Positions 11,301 through 23,539 of a stretch of DNA of 64,000 nucleotides are shown piece by piece. The stretch's first letter is position 1. Every line of letters starts with the position of its first letter. The stretch lies in contig JBCNJP010000017.1 in assembly GCA_039602395.1 (NCBI GenBank), positions 11,496,315-11,560,314 on the forward strand, written 5' to 3'. The stretch comes from Deinandra increscens subsp. villosa. Its lineage: Eukaryota > Streptophyta > Magnoliopsida > Asterales > Asteraceae. The position numbers were made by a program, and so were the translations under genes. The notes beneath the pieces are model-generated. The model was given only the letters and a program-made list of their open reading frames with translations. It was not told the DNA's origin and ran no database searches.

Positions 11301-12533
11301 ACCACCTTATCACATAAAACTGTATTTCCATTACATACTCTTACTAAAATAGCAGCTTTTGTCACCATTCTACATCCCAATTGTTTAGCCACCTTCACAT
11401 CAAGAAAATTATGAGAACTTCCAGTATCCATAAGAATCTGTATCTCTTTTTTCCCACAGTGACCCGTTACTCTCATTGACTGGTATACATCATTACCTTC
11501 CATGGCATTAACTGATATCTGTGCACATTCTACATTTTCTGTTTCAAGATCCTTTACATTTTCTACCTTTTCATCTAAGTACTCAACCTCAATATGATAT
11601 AACTGTGGTCTCTTTCCCTTGCATATATGATCTCTACTATACTTTTCATCACACACATAGCATAACCCCTTAGATCTCTTATCATCTAACTCTTCTTGTG
11701 TCAAAGTCTTTCTCACATTATTAAACTTTTTAGTTTCTTTAGCCACAGGTTTATCATAAGACACCACTGTTTTGCTACTAACAGGTATGGGATTAGCCAA
11801 GATTGAGGACTTATACCTGTTCTTAGACATCTGAATTGCTACTTCTTGTAGCTTAGCCAAAGAACATGCTTCTTGGATTGTTTTGGGGTGGAACATCCTC
11901 ACTTGTAGTTGTATACTTTCTTCTAACCCTGCCATAAAACAACTGAGAGCATATTCTACTGGAAGGTTTAAATTTACTCAAAATTGCATCAAAAGAATCA
12001 TGATATTCTTGAAATGATCCCATCTGCATGAGGTTCTTCAAATCAGTCATCGGATCCTCATAAATCTTTCCAAACCTCAATTTTAACGCCTCTACTAATT
12101 CAGCCCAAGTAACCGGTTGCTCACCTTTCTGTTTGATGAATGACTGGAACCACTGTAATGCTTTCTTCTCAAAATGGATGGATGCCAAACGTACCTTTGT
12201 TTCATCGATCACCTTATTAAGCATAAAGAACTGCTCAACTTTGAATAACCACTCCTCCAGTTCCTCTCCTATGAATTTGGGGAAATCGATCTTCGTCAAT
12301 CTGGTTGCAACATTGTAGCATGTGTCACCTTCATTGTGGTGATTTATGTTACCTCGATTACCTGTAGACACCACTACTTGATTCATCTGTAGTGTCATAG
12401 TTGCCATTAATTGTTGGATCGTCTCTAACGCTTTCTCATTTGCAGTAACACGATCTCCGAGTCCTGAATCATCAGGTTCATTCCTCGATGTGTCGCCTAC
12501 GTCAGAAGTCGTTGCTCTTCTTGTCATCTTCAA
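8338..12533 (-). pseudogene. gypsy Gag-Pol polyprotein, disrupted
   Basis: Gag starts at 12533 and contains the retrotransposon gag core (DFPKFIGEELEEWLFKVEQF, near residues 80-100). A frameshift near 11900 breaks gag; the next frame holds a degenerate knuckle (CYVCDEKYSRDHIC), the aspartic protease LMDTGSSHNFLD and the start of RT, ending at a stop at 10691. The first half of RT (10381-10690) is broken, with a short local duplication of AATTTGATGATCCT near 10516-10550. The next frame (9817-10380) has the RT box FFDDIL, followed by RNase H (9561-9884), the integrase HHCC zinc finger and DDE core (8822-9418, ending HPQTDGQTE) and an integrase tail (8338-8601). No chromodomain is seen. At least four breaks make it inactive; the lineage is not certain. 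Confidence 0.9.
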
Positions 12534-12579
12534 TGTTTGAACGCCTAATTGAAATCGAGAGCCGAGGATCGTCGAGCTC

Positions 12580-12903
12580 TGATACGAATCGATAGATCAG
12601 CTCGCGATCGGAGATGGACGAGCTGCCGCCGGTGATCAGACTTTGAACGGAATAAGAATCAATCTCGGAATTGAACCAACGATGGGAGAAATTTGAGAGG
12701 GAAGTAACGAATTCTCATTATCAGAATCAATGACCGTTTAGGACGTTGTAATTCATTCATATACAGAAACATAAAGTCCCTCAACTATCTAATATTGACA
12801 ATCTCACCCTCACAACTTTTGACAACCAATTAACAAACTAAAACATTTACAAAAAATGGCAGAAACAGTCCCTGTAGTTTTCAGCAATCTTTATTCCGTA
12901 TCA
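12580..12903 (-). repeat. 5' LTR of the 5.1-kb gypsy element
   Basis: 324 bp, followed on the minus strand by the primer binding site and the gag start 46 nt further in. Matches 7764-8087 with scattered substitutions. Confidence 0.93.
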
Positions 12904-12908
12904 TTGCG

Positions 12909-13494
12909 TTGCATCCATTTAAACAGTTGATGAGCGAGATGGTTTGTACACCGATTCTAATATCTATAACGAAGGAGGTACACAGATTTAGTGTATGGAG
13001 TTTCTTTTTTTATTCTTGATTGTTCTTGGGCAATCATGTTATGTGGTTTATTGTTGCAGATATGAAGTGTTTACGACCTTTGGTTCTTCCCATGGAAAAT
13101 CGTAAGCTACAGTCTCTCAATTCCGTCAATTTTGTGGTTCTATTTGTTAATTTTGGATTATATGTCTTTTAATTCTCTGTTTTGTTATGTAAAGCATGGC
13201 GCACGAACAATTTGTTAAAATGCTTTTTATTTTTTTTGCCATCGTTTCCATTTGTGTTTGTTATTTCAGTTATTTATTTGGTTATTCTTAATTGTTTTAA
13301 CTTGGTATTTTATTTTTTCTCTAGAATTTGATGTGGCTGCATGTTGCTTCAGGTTTCAGTTTTCTTGATTGTCATTGCTTTATCATTGTTATTAAATTTC
13401 TATGTGCTACGTGTTTGGCATTATCTTACTTATTTGTTCGAATGTGTGTATATTATAGGATTTTAATAATAATTCATATATTTTGACATGTTTC
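12909..13494. other. intergenic strip between two retrotransposons
   Basis: T-rich, intron-like sequence. A short exon-like block at 13063-13101 (after TTGCAG, before GTAAGC) could be a relic of a host gene that also leaves traces after the copia element near 21040-21400, but no product can be named. Confidence 0.3.
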
Positions 13495-13499
13495 AGTTT

Positions 13500-13646
13500 T
13501 GAAAGTTTTAGGAATGATTGATTTTCTCATTCAACATAGAATAATATATATACATGGATTGTCTAGGAAATCTCTAATATTTACAAGAGATCCTAATTGA
13601 TTCTACATTGATTACAAAAAACATACTAAATATACATAAACTATTA
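13500..13646 (-). repeat. 3' LTR of the copia element
   Basis: About 147 bp, matching 20461-20605 with few differences. It contains the AT-rich ATAATATATATACATGG stretch common to both copies. Confidence 0.88.
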
Positions 13647-16600
13647 CACCCCTGCAGTCAAAACTGGAGGTTCCCGAATGTTGAGACTGGATCTGAAATC
13701 ATCGAATAGAACCCGCGGTAACCCTTTAGTAAATATATCAGCCACTTGATGTCGTGAAGAAACATGAAGTACTCGAATCTGGCCACGTGCGACTTTTTCT
13801 CTGACAAAGTGAATGTCCATTTCGATGTGCTTCGTACGTTGATGCTGAACGGGATTACCTGTTAGATAAATAGCACTTACATTGTAGCAATAGACAATGG
13901 AAGCTCGCGAAGGTGGGTAATGAAGCTCAAGGAGGAGATTACGAAGCCAACACACCTCTGAAACGACGTTCACAACCCCCCGGTACTCGGCCTCGGCACT
14001 TGATCGTGAAAGTGTAGGCTGCCGTTTTGACGACCAAGACAAGAGATTCTCACCCATGTATACACAGTACCCCGGAGGTGGAACGCCTGGTGTCCGGGCA
14101 CCCACCCCAATCTGCGTCGGTGTAAGCGACGAGAGACTGAGATGGGGACGCGGTAATGGAGAGGCCGAGAGACATTGTGCCACGGATATAGCGGAGAACT
14201 CGCTTCAAGGCGTGCATGTGAGAATCCGTTGGAGAATGCATATGAACGCATACCTGTTGCACCGCGTAGGAAATGTCGGGGCGCGTAAATGTGAGATACT
14301 GGAGAGCCCCTGCAAGTTGACGATATTTTGTCCCGTCCGGTAATGGTGAACCAGACTTAGAACTGAGCTTTTGTTGAGTGTCAACTGGAGTGGCTGAGGC
14401 ATTACAGTTGGCCATGCCTGCCTTTTCCAGAATTTCCGATGCATATTTTTCCTGAGAAAGAAAAAGACCGTTACCCGTGCGTTGGACGGCGACTCCCAAG
14501 AAATAGCTGAGAGGCCCTAAATCCTTCATTGAGAATTCTCGTGATAATGAATGCATGAAATGTTCCTGAAGCGCATTTGATGACGTAACCAGAATGATGT
14601 CGTCAACGTATAATAATAAGTACGCACACTCGTTGCCATTTTTGTAAATAAACAAGGAGTGATCACTAGTGCTATGACCGGAACCCAATAGTGTTTATAT
14701 AATCCCCAAATCTTTGGTACCATGCTCGAGGCGCCTGTTTTAATCCGTACAAAGACCTGCGCAAAAGATAAACATGGTCCGGATAACATGAGTCCCGAAA
14801 CCCCATGGGTTGGTGCATATAAACTGTTTCCTGAAGGTGGCCATGAAGGAAAGCATTCTTGACGTCAAGTTGGTGTATTGGCCAACCTTTGGAAACTGCA
14901 AGACTGAGAACCGTCCGGATGGTGGCGGGTTTGACCACCGGACTAAATGTTTCTCCGCAATCGACTCCAATCTGTTGTGATCGGCCGTCACAAACAAGGT
15001 GAGCTTTGTAGCGCTCCAACGATCCGTTGGATTTCTTTTTATGCCGAAATATCCACATACCTCTCACTATGTTCATATTTTGACATTTAGGAACCAGATC
15101 CCAAGTTTTATTCGCAATCAGTGCCTGAAACTCGTCTTGCATGGCGCTACGCCAATGAGGGTCGGCTAAGACGTCTTTCGGTGATTTTGGTAAGGGTGAA
15201 ATGGTAGGAGAAGCGAAAAGATTTAGTGGATGTTTTGGCTTGAAGATACCGCTCATTGCTCGGGTAGTCATGGAGCGAGTGGGAGGAGGAGGAGGTGGCG
15301 GGGTTTGGGGTGAGGACTGAGCCGACGGGGTCGAACTCGGTGAGGGTGTGGGGGTGGATGTGCCACTGGACAAGGGATGGGGAGATGTGGGTGGTGAGTG
15401 ATGGGCCGTAGATGGGGTGGGGGGAGAGTGAGGTTGGGCCGTAGGTTGGGAATAGGGTTGTTGGGCCGTGGAGTGGGCTGTGGAGGAAGAGAGTGGAGAG
15501 GGTTGTGGACTCGGTTGAGGAGAGGGTGCTGAGCTGTAACCTTTGGGTATAAAACGATTATCCGAGTTGGAATTCCCCTATGAGAAATGAATAAAAGTTT
15601 CTGAATTACAAATTGGGGCGGTACGCCTAGGATAGGGAAATCCTAGGCGGTACGCGACCCATTTGGTAAACGGGTCGGGTTGCGGCACCCGTCGGATTCT
15701 GGTATGTACGAACCTCAAAATCCGGGCGGTACGCCCCAGAACAGTTACTTTGGGGCGGTACGCCTCAAATCGTCAGATCGATAAGAACAAGGTTTTTGGC
15801 CTTTATAGCCATTATACACTTGTGAGATTCTCACACTCCGGCCAGAGTCCTCTCCCCACTGTTTCAGACTCCTGCCACCACCATTTTCAAGCCATTGGAG
15901 TCTTGTGGAAGATTGGAGCTTCATAGGTAAGCTTCCTAATCATCATTTCATACCAAAGTTGTGTTAAGTTGATGTAACCCTCACACCCTACTTGTGTTCT
16001 CATCAAATCAGTGATATTGGATCACTTGGGGAAGGCTAAGGAGTGTGGGAAACCAGATTCAAGGCTATACAAGGTAAGGATATCTTGATTTTGATGTAAG
16101 AATGTTGTTTTGAGTTCTTTATGATCATCCACACTCATAAAATGATCATGGATCATACATGCAGCCATGAATCTGCTTTGGAGAGCTTGATTGGGTGCCT
16201 AAGGAAGCAAAGAAATCAGAAGGTTCAATTGTACAAGAATTCCTTCACAAGGTACAACCATTCTATGCATGCATGTTGATTTCTTTCCATAAATGGAAAC
16301 TTTACAAGTTAAGACCACTTAAATCCAGAGTTGATCAGTGTATCTAAATGAGAAATGAGTCATTGGGTCATAGGGATTCTGTCCCTAATGAAATATGTAC
16401 GAATCAGGGGTCGAAACAATGAAATTTACCAAAAATGGAAAGCTCGGGAATTGGGGTTATGCTTTGGTTAAGGTATTAGACCACAAATGAACCTTAAATT
16501 GACCCCTCGGAATAATATGAAACTGATCTAGTATGAATTCTGGACTCAAAACGCCAAAATATGAAAATGGCACTAAAAGACAAAATAGTCGGGCCTCTGT

Positions 16601-19600
16601 TCACAGATGGGGGCGTACCGCCCATAATCTCTGCATGCAGAGCGGTACGCCCAGGAAAGTGAAACAGAAACCGGAATCTCAGATTCCAGCGTATCGCCCA
16701 GAAACTTATGAATCGGCGCGGTACGCCCGGATTTGAAATCTGGAAATCAGTCGACCATATGAAGCGTACCGCCCAGAAATGTAAACTTCCAGGCGGTACG
16801 CCTATGAAGAAAAATGACAGAATGTTTAGCCAATTTTGGATGAACCAAAAATTATCGAGACTGATCCAGTAACTGTATTTTATGCTAAATTCAACCTGAG
16901 AATGATATGAGACATGTTAGCCTCGTATATGACGAATATGAACATGATAACGATGATAGGTTGCTAGAAATCAAAGAGAAGATATTTTCTCGGATATTCT
17001 GTCTAGCCACCGTTTCTGACTTCTTTGTGTGAGTCCTCTGACTTCTCTCATAGAATTAACTTTTTAAGATCACGATTCTGTTTGATGTATTTGTTATATC
17101 TGTTATGAACTTATCCTGTCAAGCACTGTTAGTTTGGAATGCCCTGTGTGGGTTATTATATACTTTCTGGTCATTATGATTGAACCAATAGGCATATAAG
17201 GGATTATAACGGCCATTATAGTATTTATCCATGTTCATCCGGATCCTCTAGTATTAGGTAACTAGGGGGAATATGTCCTTATGTGTTGAAATGATTTTAC
17301 TACTCGTAGAGGGATTACGGCTGATTGCGACGTGCCCGTAGAGTACATGAAGTTTGACCTTGGGTGTGACTTGATAATTTCATAACCAGCATGCGTTTGA
17401 AAACTGTTAACATTATGATAGTAGTTAAGACTCACCAACAACATTGTTGTTGACTATGTTATGAATGACTTATGTTGCAGGTAAGCAAGTGTAGGAATGA
17501 ACCTATTATGAACTTGGAATGCTACTTGGTTGTTGTTACTATGAACTTGGACTTTGTATGAACTATGAATTATGATGTATGAAACTATGAATGTAAATGA
17601 AGACATGACAATGACTATGTTTCCTTTGGTATCCTGTTCCTTTGTTATTCAGTTCCAGGCCATGTCCGGTGGCTATCGATTCTGTTAGATCGAATAAGAG
17701 GTGCAATGCATCCTCGCTCATGAGTCGGTCTAAGAGTTTCATATGTGTGGACTGGATGTCCGTTGTATGTGTATGTGTGTGATGCTAGAAACGTTGGTAA
17801 TGTCGGGTAATGATACGGATAGCCGGTCTAACGCCCTCCCCCACACCTGGCAGGGTGCGGAGGAGGGGGGTGTGACATGAGCCCACTGGTGGCGTGGGTG
17901 TGGACGACCACCAAAGTGACCCGGTGTCACTTGGTGCACTAGATGTGGGGGTACGGGTCGGAGACGGATGCTTGAAAGGGAAAACTGTCTCGTCAAAAAG
18001 GACATGGCGAGAGAGAATAATGCGACTCGAGTTTAGATCAAAAAATTTGTACCCACGATGTGAAGATGGGTAGCCGAGAAACACGCATGGTGTGGAACGG
18101 TGAGCAAGTTTATTAATGGTGTGATTAGGTATAAGCGGGTAACATAAACACCCAAAAATGCGTAAATGGTCGTAGGATGGAATACGACCATAAAGAAGGG
18201 AGGTGGGGGAAGAATTATTTAAGAGCTTAGAGGGGAGAATGTTTTGAAGGTATGTGATGTGCTCAAGAGCGTGAGGCCAAAAGTTTTGAGGAACGGAGGA
18301 TTCGGCTAAAAGAGTGCGTATGATATTATTGGTGGAGCGTATTTGTCGTTCCGCCTTCCCGTTTTGAGATGATATGTAAGGACAAGAGAAACGGAATAAC
18401 ATGCCATTGTCAAAGCAGAATTTATGAAAATTTGAATTATTATACTCCGTTCCATTATCACATTGAAAACTTTTTATGGACTTTTGGAATTGGTTCTTTA
18501 TTAGAGTCACAAATTTTAAGAAAGTAGGGAAGACTTGGGACTTTTGGGTAAGGGGATAAGTCCATAAAAAATTTGTGTTATCATCTAAAAATAAAATATA
18601 ATATCGTGATCCGTTAGACGATAAGACAGGTGATGTCCATAAATCACTATGGATAATGTCAAATGGTGAAAAGGTATGTGATGTAGAAGCAGAAAATGGC
18701 ATCTTAATATGCTTACCAAACACACACGATTGACAAAGTTTAGAATTATTAGAAACATCCGAATCAAAAGACAAACAAGGTTTTAAATTTTTCAAAATAT
18801 TGTTGCCAGGATGGCCGAGACGTCGATGCCAAGTGTCTCGTGAAACAGCAAGAAGAGCGGTAGGTCCAGATGGTGCCAACTTCGAAGAGAAAGTAAATGG
18901 GTAGAGTTCACCGGTGCTATCACATCTGAGAATAGGCGTCCGGGTAGCCAAATCCTTCACAGTAAAACCAGAGGGGTCAAATTCAATAGAAATACGGTTG
19001 TCGGTTGTTAACCGACGAACGGAAATTAAATTTTTGACAAGGTGTGGTGCATAAAGGATATTATTTAGGTTGAATGGTGGTAGGGGTGGATTTAAGGTGG
19101 AGTGTCCAGTGGCAATTATTGGGATCATAGCACCATTACCAATAACGATATTTCGAGAAAAAACTGAATTGAAATAATTCTTGAGATTACCTGGATTGTG
19201 TGTCATATGTGATGTAGCACCAGTGTCTAAATACCATTGCTGATCTGGTTGGTTGAGTGTCATCATGTTGAATGATTGATCCAGCTTCGTCGGTGTGTAA
19301 CTGATCTCCGAGGCTGCGTAGGACTGTGGAGTTTGTGGTGGACGCGGGCCTAAAATACCCGGTGCATTAGAAGGAACCGGGCAGAATGAGGGAGCTGGGC
19401 CTGCACTCGGGTAGGGGAAAGGGGGTGCGGCCCACTGAGAAGGACCGGTCCAAGGCTGCTGGGCCAACCTTACTTGGTTGGCAGAAACAACTGGGGCCCA
19501 AGGGTAAAAATTAGCCGATGGGAATGCTCTTGCTGCTGCTGGAAATTGACGGCCATAATTGGACCGAGGACAGCCTCGGTTGCGGTTCCGATTGTTGTTC

Positions 19601-20367
19601 CTGGAGGAGCGCTGATCGGCCTGCGATGGAGACGGGTTCGAGGACTGGGGCTGCGGGGAAGCAGCATGGAGAGCGGTCGCCACGGCGGCTGCGGAATTGG
19701 CCGCCTGACCCGCTTTATGCGTTTCTTCCAAAATAACCTTAGATCGCGCTACATAGAAGTCGGGCAGATGGGACATCTGCTGAAGGTGGGAAGCAACACC
19801 GTCGTAGGCCTCCGACAGACCGAAGATTAATTGAAGAACCAGTCGGTCATTCGAGACCGGAGCCTCGACGTCTCGGAGTTGATCAGAAAGTGTCTTGAGT
19901 TCCTGACAGTACTCCGAGACGTTCTGAAAGTCATCAAGCTTGGTGTTTGTGAACTTCTTTTCAAGATGGAGTGCACGGGTATGTTTGTTGTCGTTGCAAA
20001 GGCCTTCCAAGGTCTTCCAAGTGTCCGCAGCAGTAGTATCTCTGTGGAGAATATTGCGTACCAAGTCGGTAAAGATGGTGCCATAGATCCATTGGAGGAC
20101 TATGGCATCAAGACGGGACCAAATTTGGTCCTCGTCGGAGATGTCTTTATCGCCTTCAGTGGCTTTACCGGCATTACTAGAAGAAGCTTTGGGTTTGGGG
20201 ACTCTAGGGGAGAGGTGGTCGATCACACCATAAGCGTGACAATGAATACGGAATAATTCCGACCAAGACCCGTAATGTTGCGAGGACATCTCCAAGGGAA
20301 TGGTTATGTAGGTGCGGATATTAGAAACAGTGATTGCTGGGTATTCTTTGGGATCCATGGGAACCAT
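13644..20367 (-). pseudogene. copia Gag-Pol polyprotein, split by a solo LTR
   Basis: One long frame (20367 to about 17883) holds gag with a UBN2-type domain, an aspartic protease (WYLDTGATSHM, near residue 377), the integrase zinc finger (WHRRLGHPG, near residue 507) and integrase core (HSDLW, FQCDNGTEY, SQNGKAERQ). The frame runs into the inserted LTR at 17877. On the other side (15529 down) a proline/serine-rich linker leads into RT (WIFRHKKKSNG, QLDVKNAFLHG, YLLLYVDDIIL) and RNase H (YTDADWGG, SRSSAEAEYR), ending near 13644. Further damage: a frameshift near 14680 and a one-base insertion near 14070 (STSG then GYCVY). The RT catalytic YVDD is intact, but the insertion and shifts make the copy inactive. 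Confidence 0.92.
15535..17877 (-). mobile_element. solo LTR of the Tekay-like family (copy 2), inside copia
   Basis: A 2343-bp block with the same ends as copy 1 (plus strand TGTAACCTTT...GTGTGACA) and the 5-bp TSD TGAGC (15530-15534, 17878-17882). It inserted between the integrase and RT regions of the copia polyprotein. About ten GGCGGTACGCC-type motifs lie at the same relative places as in copy 1 (15616-15764 and 16612-16803). No internal retrotransposon sequence remains. Confidence 0.92.
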
Positions 20368-20460
20368 GTTGGCAGAAGAAGAAGAAGAAGACAGGGAGGG
20401 AGAATGGTGAACGACGATATTAGGGTTAGAGGAGGGAGGATCGTACCCTCAATGATACCA

Positions 20461-20605
20461 TGAAAGTTTTAGGAAATTGATTTTCTCATTCAACATAGAA
20501 TAATATATATACATGGATTGTCTAGGAAATCTCTAATATTTACAAGAGATCCTAATTGATTCTACATTGATTACAAAATACATACTAAATATACATAAAT
20601 TATTA
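20461..20605 (-). repeat. 5' LTR of the copia element
   Basis: About 145 bp. On the minus strand it ends CTAAAACTTTCA and is followed directly by TGGTATCA. The first two bases (TG) present in the other LTR are missing here. Confidence 0.88.
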
Positions 20606-20610
20606 AGTTT

Positions 20611-21470
20611 AAGTTTTACGTGTGCTTACCCATTAACAGTTAGAAAAAAATTAATTTGGATCAACTGAATTTTTTGGTAAGTTCAAGTCCATTGTTTAAA
20701 TTTTAAATCTTTGTTCAATAACAATTTGTGGGGAATTACATATTACTATTGCAGATTGGATTTCATGTTTGATAAATTGTGATGTTATTGAAGTTCTTTC
20801 GTCTAGATTGTATATCTAGTATTTTCTATTTAAATTCCAATACGTTTAAAATTTATACTTGGTCTGAGTTTGATAGTGGTGTAAAAAGGTTTTGTTGTCT
20901 CACTTAAAGCATATATAGTTTGGGCTACTTTGTGAGCAAGATGAACACACCATATATATGTTGTTTGTTTTAAGTTTTTTATGCCATATGTTTATGTATG
21001 TTTTTAATTCCAATGTGCGCTGGATTAAGTCTTTCTTTTGTTGAAGCGTGTAGTCGCCAATGATTCTCTTCGATTGATGTCGCAGTATAGAAGGTTTAAT
21101 GTATTAAAATTACACATTAAATATTCGGGTGTGGACGTGCAGCCGCAAACTCTCTGTACAGTCATGAGATATATTGTCTCGGCTCTTGTAATTCGTTAGA
21201 AGAATACCACAATCAGTTGAAGAAACCAAGTTTCTATTAAAGAAGGTTATTTTGTATGCATACTCACTCAGGATAGAATCCCAGTTGTCGTAAATCTTCA
21301 AGTTTTGTTACAAGCAGGTATATGCAATTTTTTGCCAATTTTGTTGCGAGAAAGATGAATCTGCTCCTCATGTTTTCATTGCCTTCTCAGGTTGAGGTAA
21401 TATACATATATTGATATCTGCGAATGTTGAATGTTTTTTTCTACAAGCGAAGAGCAGCAGTACTTTAATG
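20611..21470. other. possible decayed host sequence
   Basis: AT-rich, with a more coding-like portion at 21040-21400 that has several stops in every frame. I cannot assign a gene. It may be the continuation of the sequence into which the copia element inserted. Confidence 0.3.
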
Positions 21471-21478
21471 CCTGTGGC

Positions 21479-22365
21479 CAGGGGCGGAACTGGAATATAT
21501 TTTAAGGAGTAGCACAATTTTTTTTGTAAGAGTTCATGGTCAGCGCTCCCGCGAGAGCGGGGTCAAAGGGGCACAGAGACAAAGTCTCTGACTAGGGTCG
21601 AGCTCATATTTTTTTATTCAAATTGCTTAAAGAAAAACACATCAGACATTAATTTGACCGAAAGTTAACCTATGATGCTCTTCAAACTTTTTATTGTTTC
21701 ATAACTAGTTGCTACGCATTCGCGTGTTGTTGCGGCAACACTAACAGTATATAAGTTAAGTAAACTTGTACCGATACAGCTAAATTGTAACCTTACACTC
21801 TAAAACTTTAACTGTATATAATTAATACTTAACACCTAATCTTAAACCCTAAAGTCTATTATGCTTACGGCTTAATCTATTAACGATAGTAAATAGTAGT
21901 TTTAAAAATAAATAAAAACCTGACAATAATTGAAGGTTTATAACAGACGGAATGTATCTGATTTTAATTATGGTTAAATTTAAAAATTTTATTTACAATG
22001 CACAAGGGAAGTCATTTGGTTATTTAAATTCATTATCCATAATGTTCACATGCTTTCAAAAGTATATGTATATAGCTCGCTATAATCTCTGGTAAGGAAC
22101 TAAGGAAATGATATAGAAAAAAATAAAATGACTTGAAGTGAAAAGGAATAGAGTCGAACCGGTGACCTTTTAAAAATAAGTACACGACATTAACCACTGG
22201 GCTGGATCGCAATTTATGTAACAATCTTGTGCACAACTTATTTATCAACTTCTAAGTGGTAGCACATGTAAATAAAAAACTGAAAAATCCAAAAATTTTC
22301 CACTTCGCGTACAGGTTTAAGGGGTGGCACGTGCCACCCCTGGACCTTAACTAGGTCCGCCCCTG
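21479..22365. mobile_element. non-autonomous hAT element
   Basis: An 887-bp element with terminal inverted repeats CAGGGGCGGAAC (left) and CAGGGGCGGACC (right, reverse complement), flanked by the perfect 8-bp TSD CCTGTGGC (21471-21478, 22366-22373). An 8-bp duplication with CAGGG-type ends is diagnostic of the hAT superfamily. No transposase is encoded. The same termini occur on the 311-bp element at 42362. A tRNA-like segment lies inside at 22140-22212. Confidence 0.9.
22140..22212 (-). repeat. tRNA-derived SINE-like segment inside hAT element
   Basis: On the minus strand CCAGCCCAGTGGTTAATG (A-box-like) is followed by GGTTCGACTC (B-box) with about 33 nt between. The reading fits a tRNA-derived RNA polymerase III promoter carried in the hAT element. 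Confidence 0.5.
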
Positions 22366-22373
22366 CCTGTGGC

Positions 22374-23429
22374 CCAAACCCATCTTCTCGATCAGACATA
22401 AATATCATGAATCAAACTTCAAGCTGCTCTGCAAGTGTTAGTTATCGATGAGCGTTCACCAAAGCACGAAGTCATGTCTTAACTGTGAAGTGGTAATCAC
22501 TTAACAGACAAGTTTGTTTATTCTCTTTTATGTGTTGTTTAGTACTATTAGTCTCGAAAAAGAAAATAAATTCATAATATGCAGTCTCTAAGTCATACAT
22601 AATACATGTGATTTCTATTATCAAGAAGATGGTATGTTTTCACCCTTACAAGAATACACATTTATTAAGTGTAGTAAAAGATATATGGTAACATTTGTAT
22701 TTGTTTAATTGTATATGGCTCCTACATGAATTAGTTGTTTGGTTTACATGAATTAGTTGTTTGGTTTATATGTAATATTTGTGTTTGATTTTTGCAGGAA
22801 TATAACCTGCAGGGTGATTAACAAGCATGACATTATTTCATTCAATGATTTATTGGCAGGTGATGAAATTAGAAACGAGAACAGGTTCTCGGACATAACA
22901 AACTAGTAGCCGAGAACCAACCTTAAGATCAAACTGACGTGAGGTACAATTTCTGATTATAAAGTAAAATCTTCAACAAAACAGACCCAGAAGCCATGTT
23001 TTTATTTGCATTATACATTCATACGTGTGTACCTATCGTCTAGTAACCCTTTGATACATTAACTTATTTTTTATATTTTTCATCAATTATGTCAATGTTT
23101 ATTATTTTTTCTAAAGATAGGTGTTGTAGTTGCCTTTGTCCCGCACTTGCCAGTTGCACCATCATCTAATATTGCTTTTCTCTGGGTTGCGACCTCTGTT
23201 GTAGACATCCTCGGTTCAAACATTTCATTTATATGTATTATATTCAATTTAGTTTTTATTTTCAATTTAGTCTCATGTTAAAGAGATCATTCTAGCATCG
23301 GGTAATTACCCCGGTCATTGGCTTTATTTAATATTTATCACCTCTTTAGCTTTTTGTATTATGTCCTTTGATTTTTCTTTTTTACTTTTGGTTCATATTT
23401 TAATTCATATATTTCTTTATATATCATAG
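22374..23429. other. AT-rich intergenic sequence
   Basis: No gene supported. A degenerate relative of the Helitron-like end motif (CGGGTAATTACCCCGGTC) occurs near 23299-23316. Confidence 0.35.
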
Positions 23430-23461
23430 CCTCGGGTATTTACCCGGGTCACTAACTAGTT
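23426..23461 (+). mobile_element. candidate Helitron 3' terminus
   Basis: CGGGTATTTACCCG forms a 6-bp stem with a 2-nt loop; about 10 nt later comes CTAG followed by T. Hairpin, spacer and CTRR before T is the signature of a Helitron 3' end. The 5' TC end was not located, so element length and identity are unproven. Confidence 0.35.
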
Positions 23462-23539
23462 TTGTAATATACATCATTTTTCCTCAACAATTTTTTTTTT
23501 GCAAGATAAAATTGAATTTAAATGAAGCAATAATGCCTA

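Larger units (their letters stand above)
7764..12903 (-). mobile_element. Ty3/gypsy LTR retrotransposon, complete but mutated
   Basis: Two 324-bp LTRs (7764-8087 and 12580-12903), both TGATACGAATC...CCGTATCA, flank an internal region coding on the minus strand. The TSD is TTGCG (7759-7763, 12904-12908). Directly inside the 5' LTR (right side) lies a methionine-tRNA-type primer site, which reads TATCAGAGC across the LTR edge. The LTRs differ at roughly 20 positions by eye, about 6 percent, so this is an older insertion. Coding order is gag, protease, RT, RNase H, integrase, which is Ty3/gypsy order. Confidence 0.93.
13500..20605 (-). mobile_element. Ty1/copia LTR retrotransposon with nested solo LTR
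   Basis: Short LTRs (13500-13646 and 20461-20605, about 146 bp) flank a copia-order polyprotein on the minus strand. The TSD is AGTTT (13495-13499, 20606-20610). The primer site TGGTATCA directly follows the right LTR on the minus strand, and a purine-rich tract (CTGCAGGGG) precedes the left LTR. A 2343-bp solo LTR (15535-17877) sits inside, so the element proper is about 4.76 kb. The left LTR ends ...ATTACA but the right one ...ATTA, so the terminal TG (minus strand) is missing from the 5' LTR. Short LTRs and compact size suggest the Ale/Retrofit lineage (inference). Confidence 0.92.

Noticed and set aside
19474..20463. Plus-strand frames opposite the copia gag
   Set aside because: Antisense shadows of the gag coding region.
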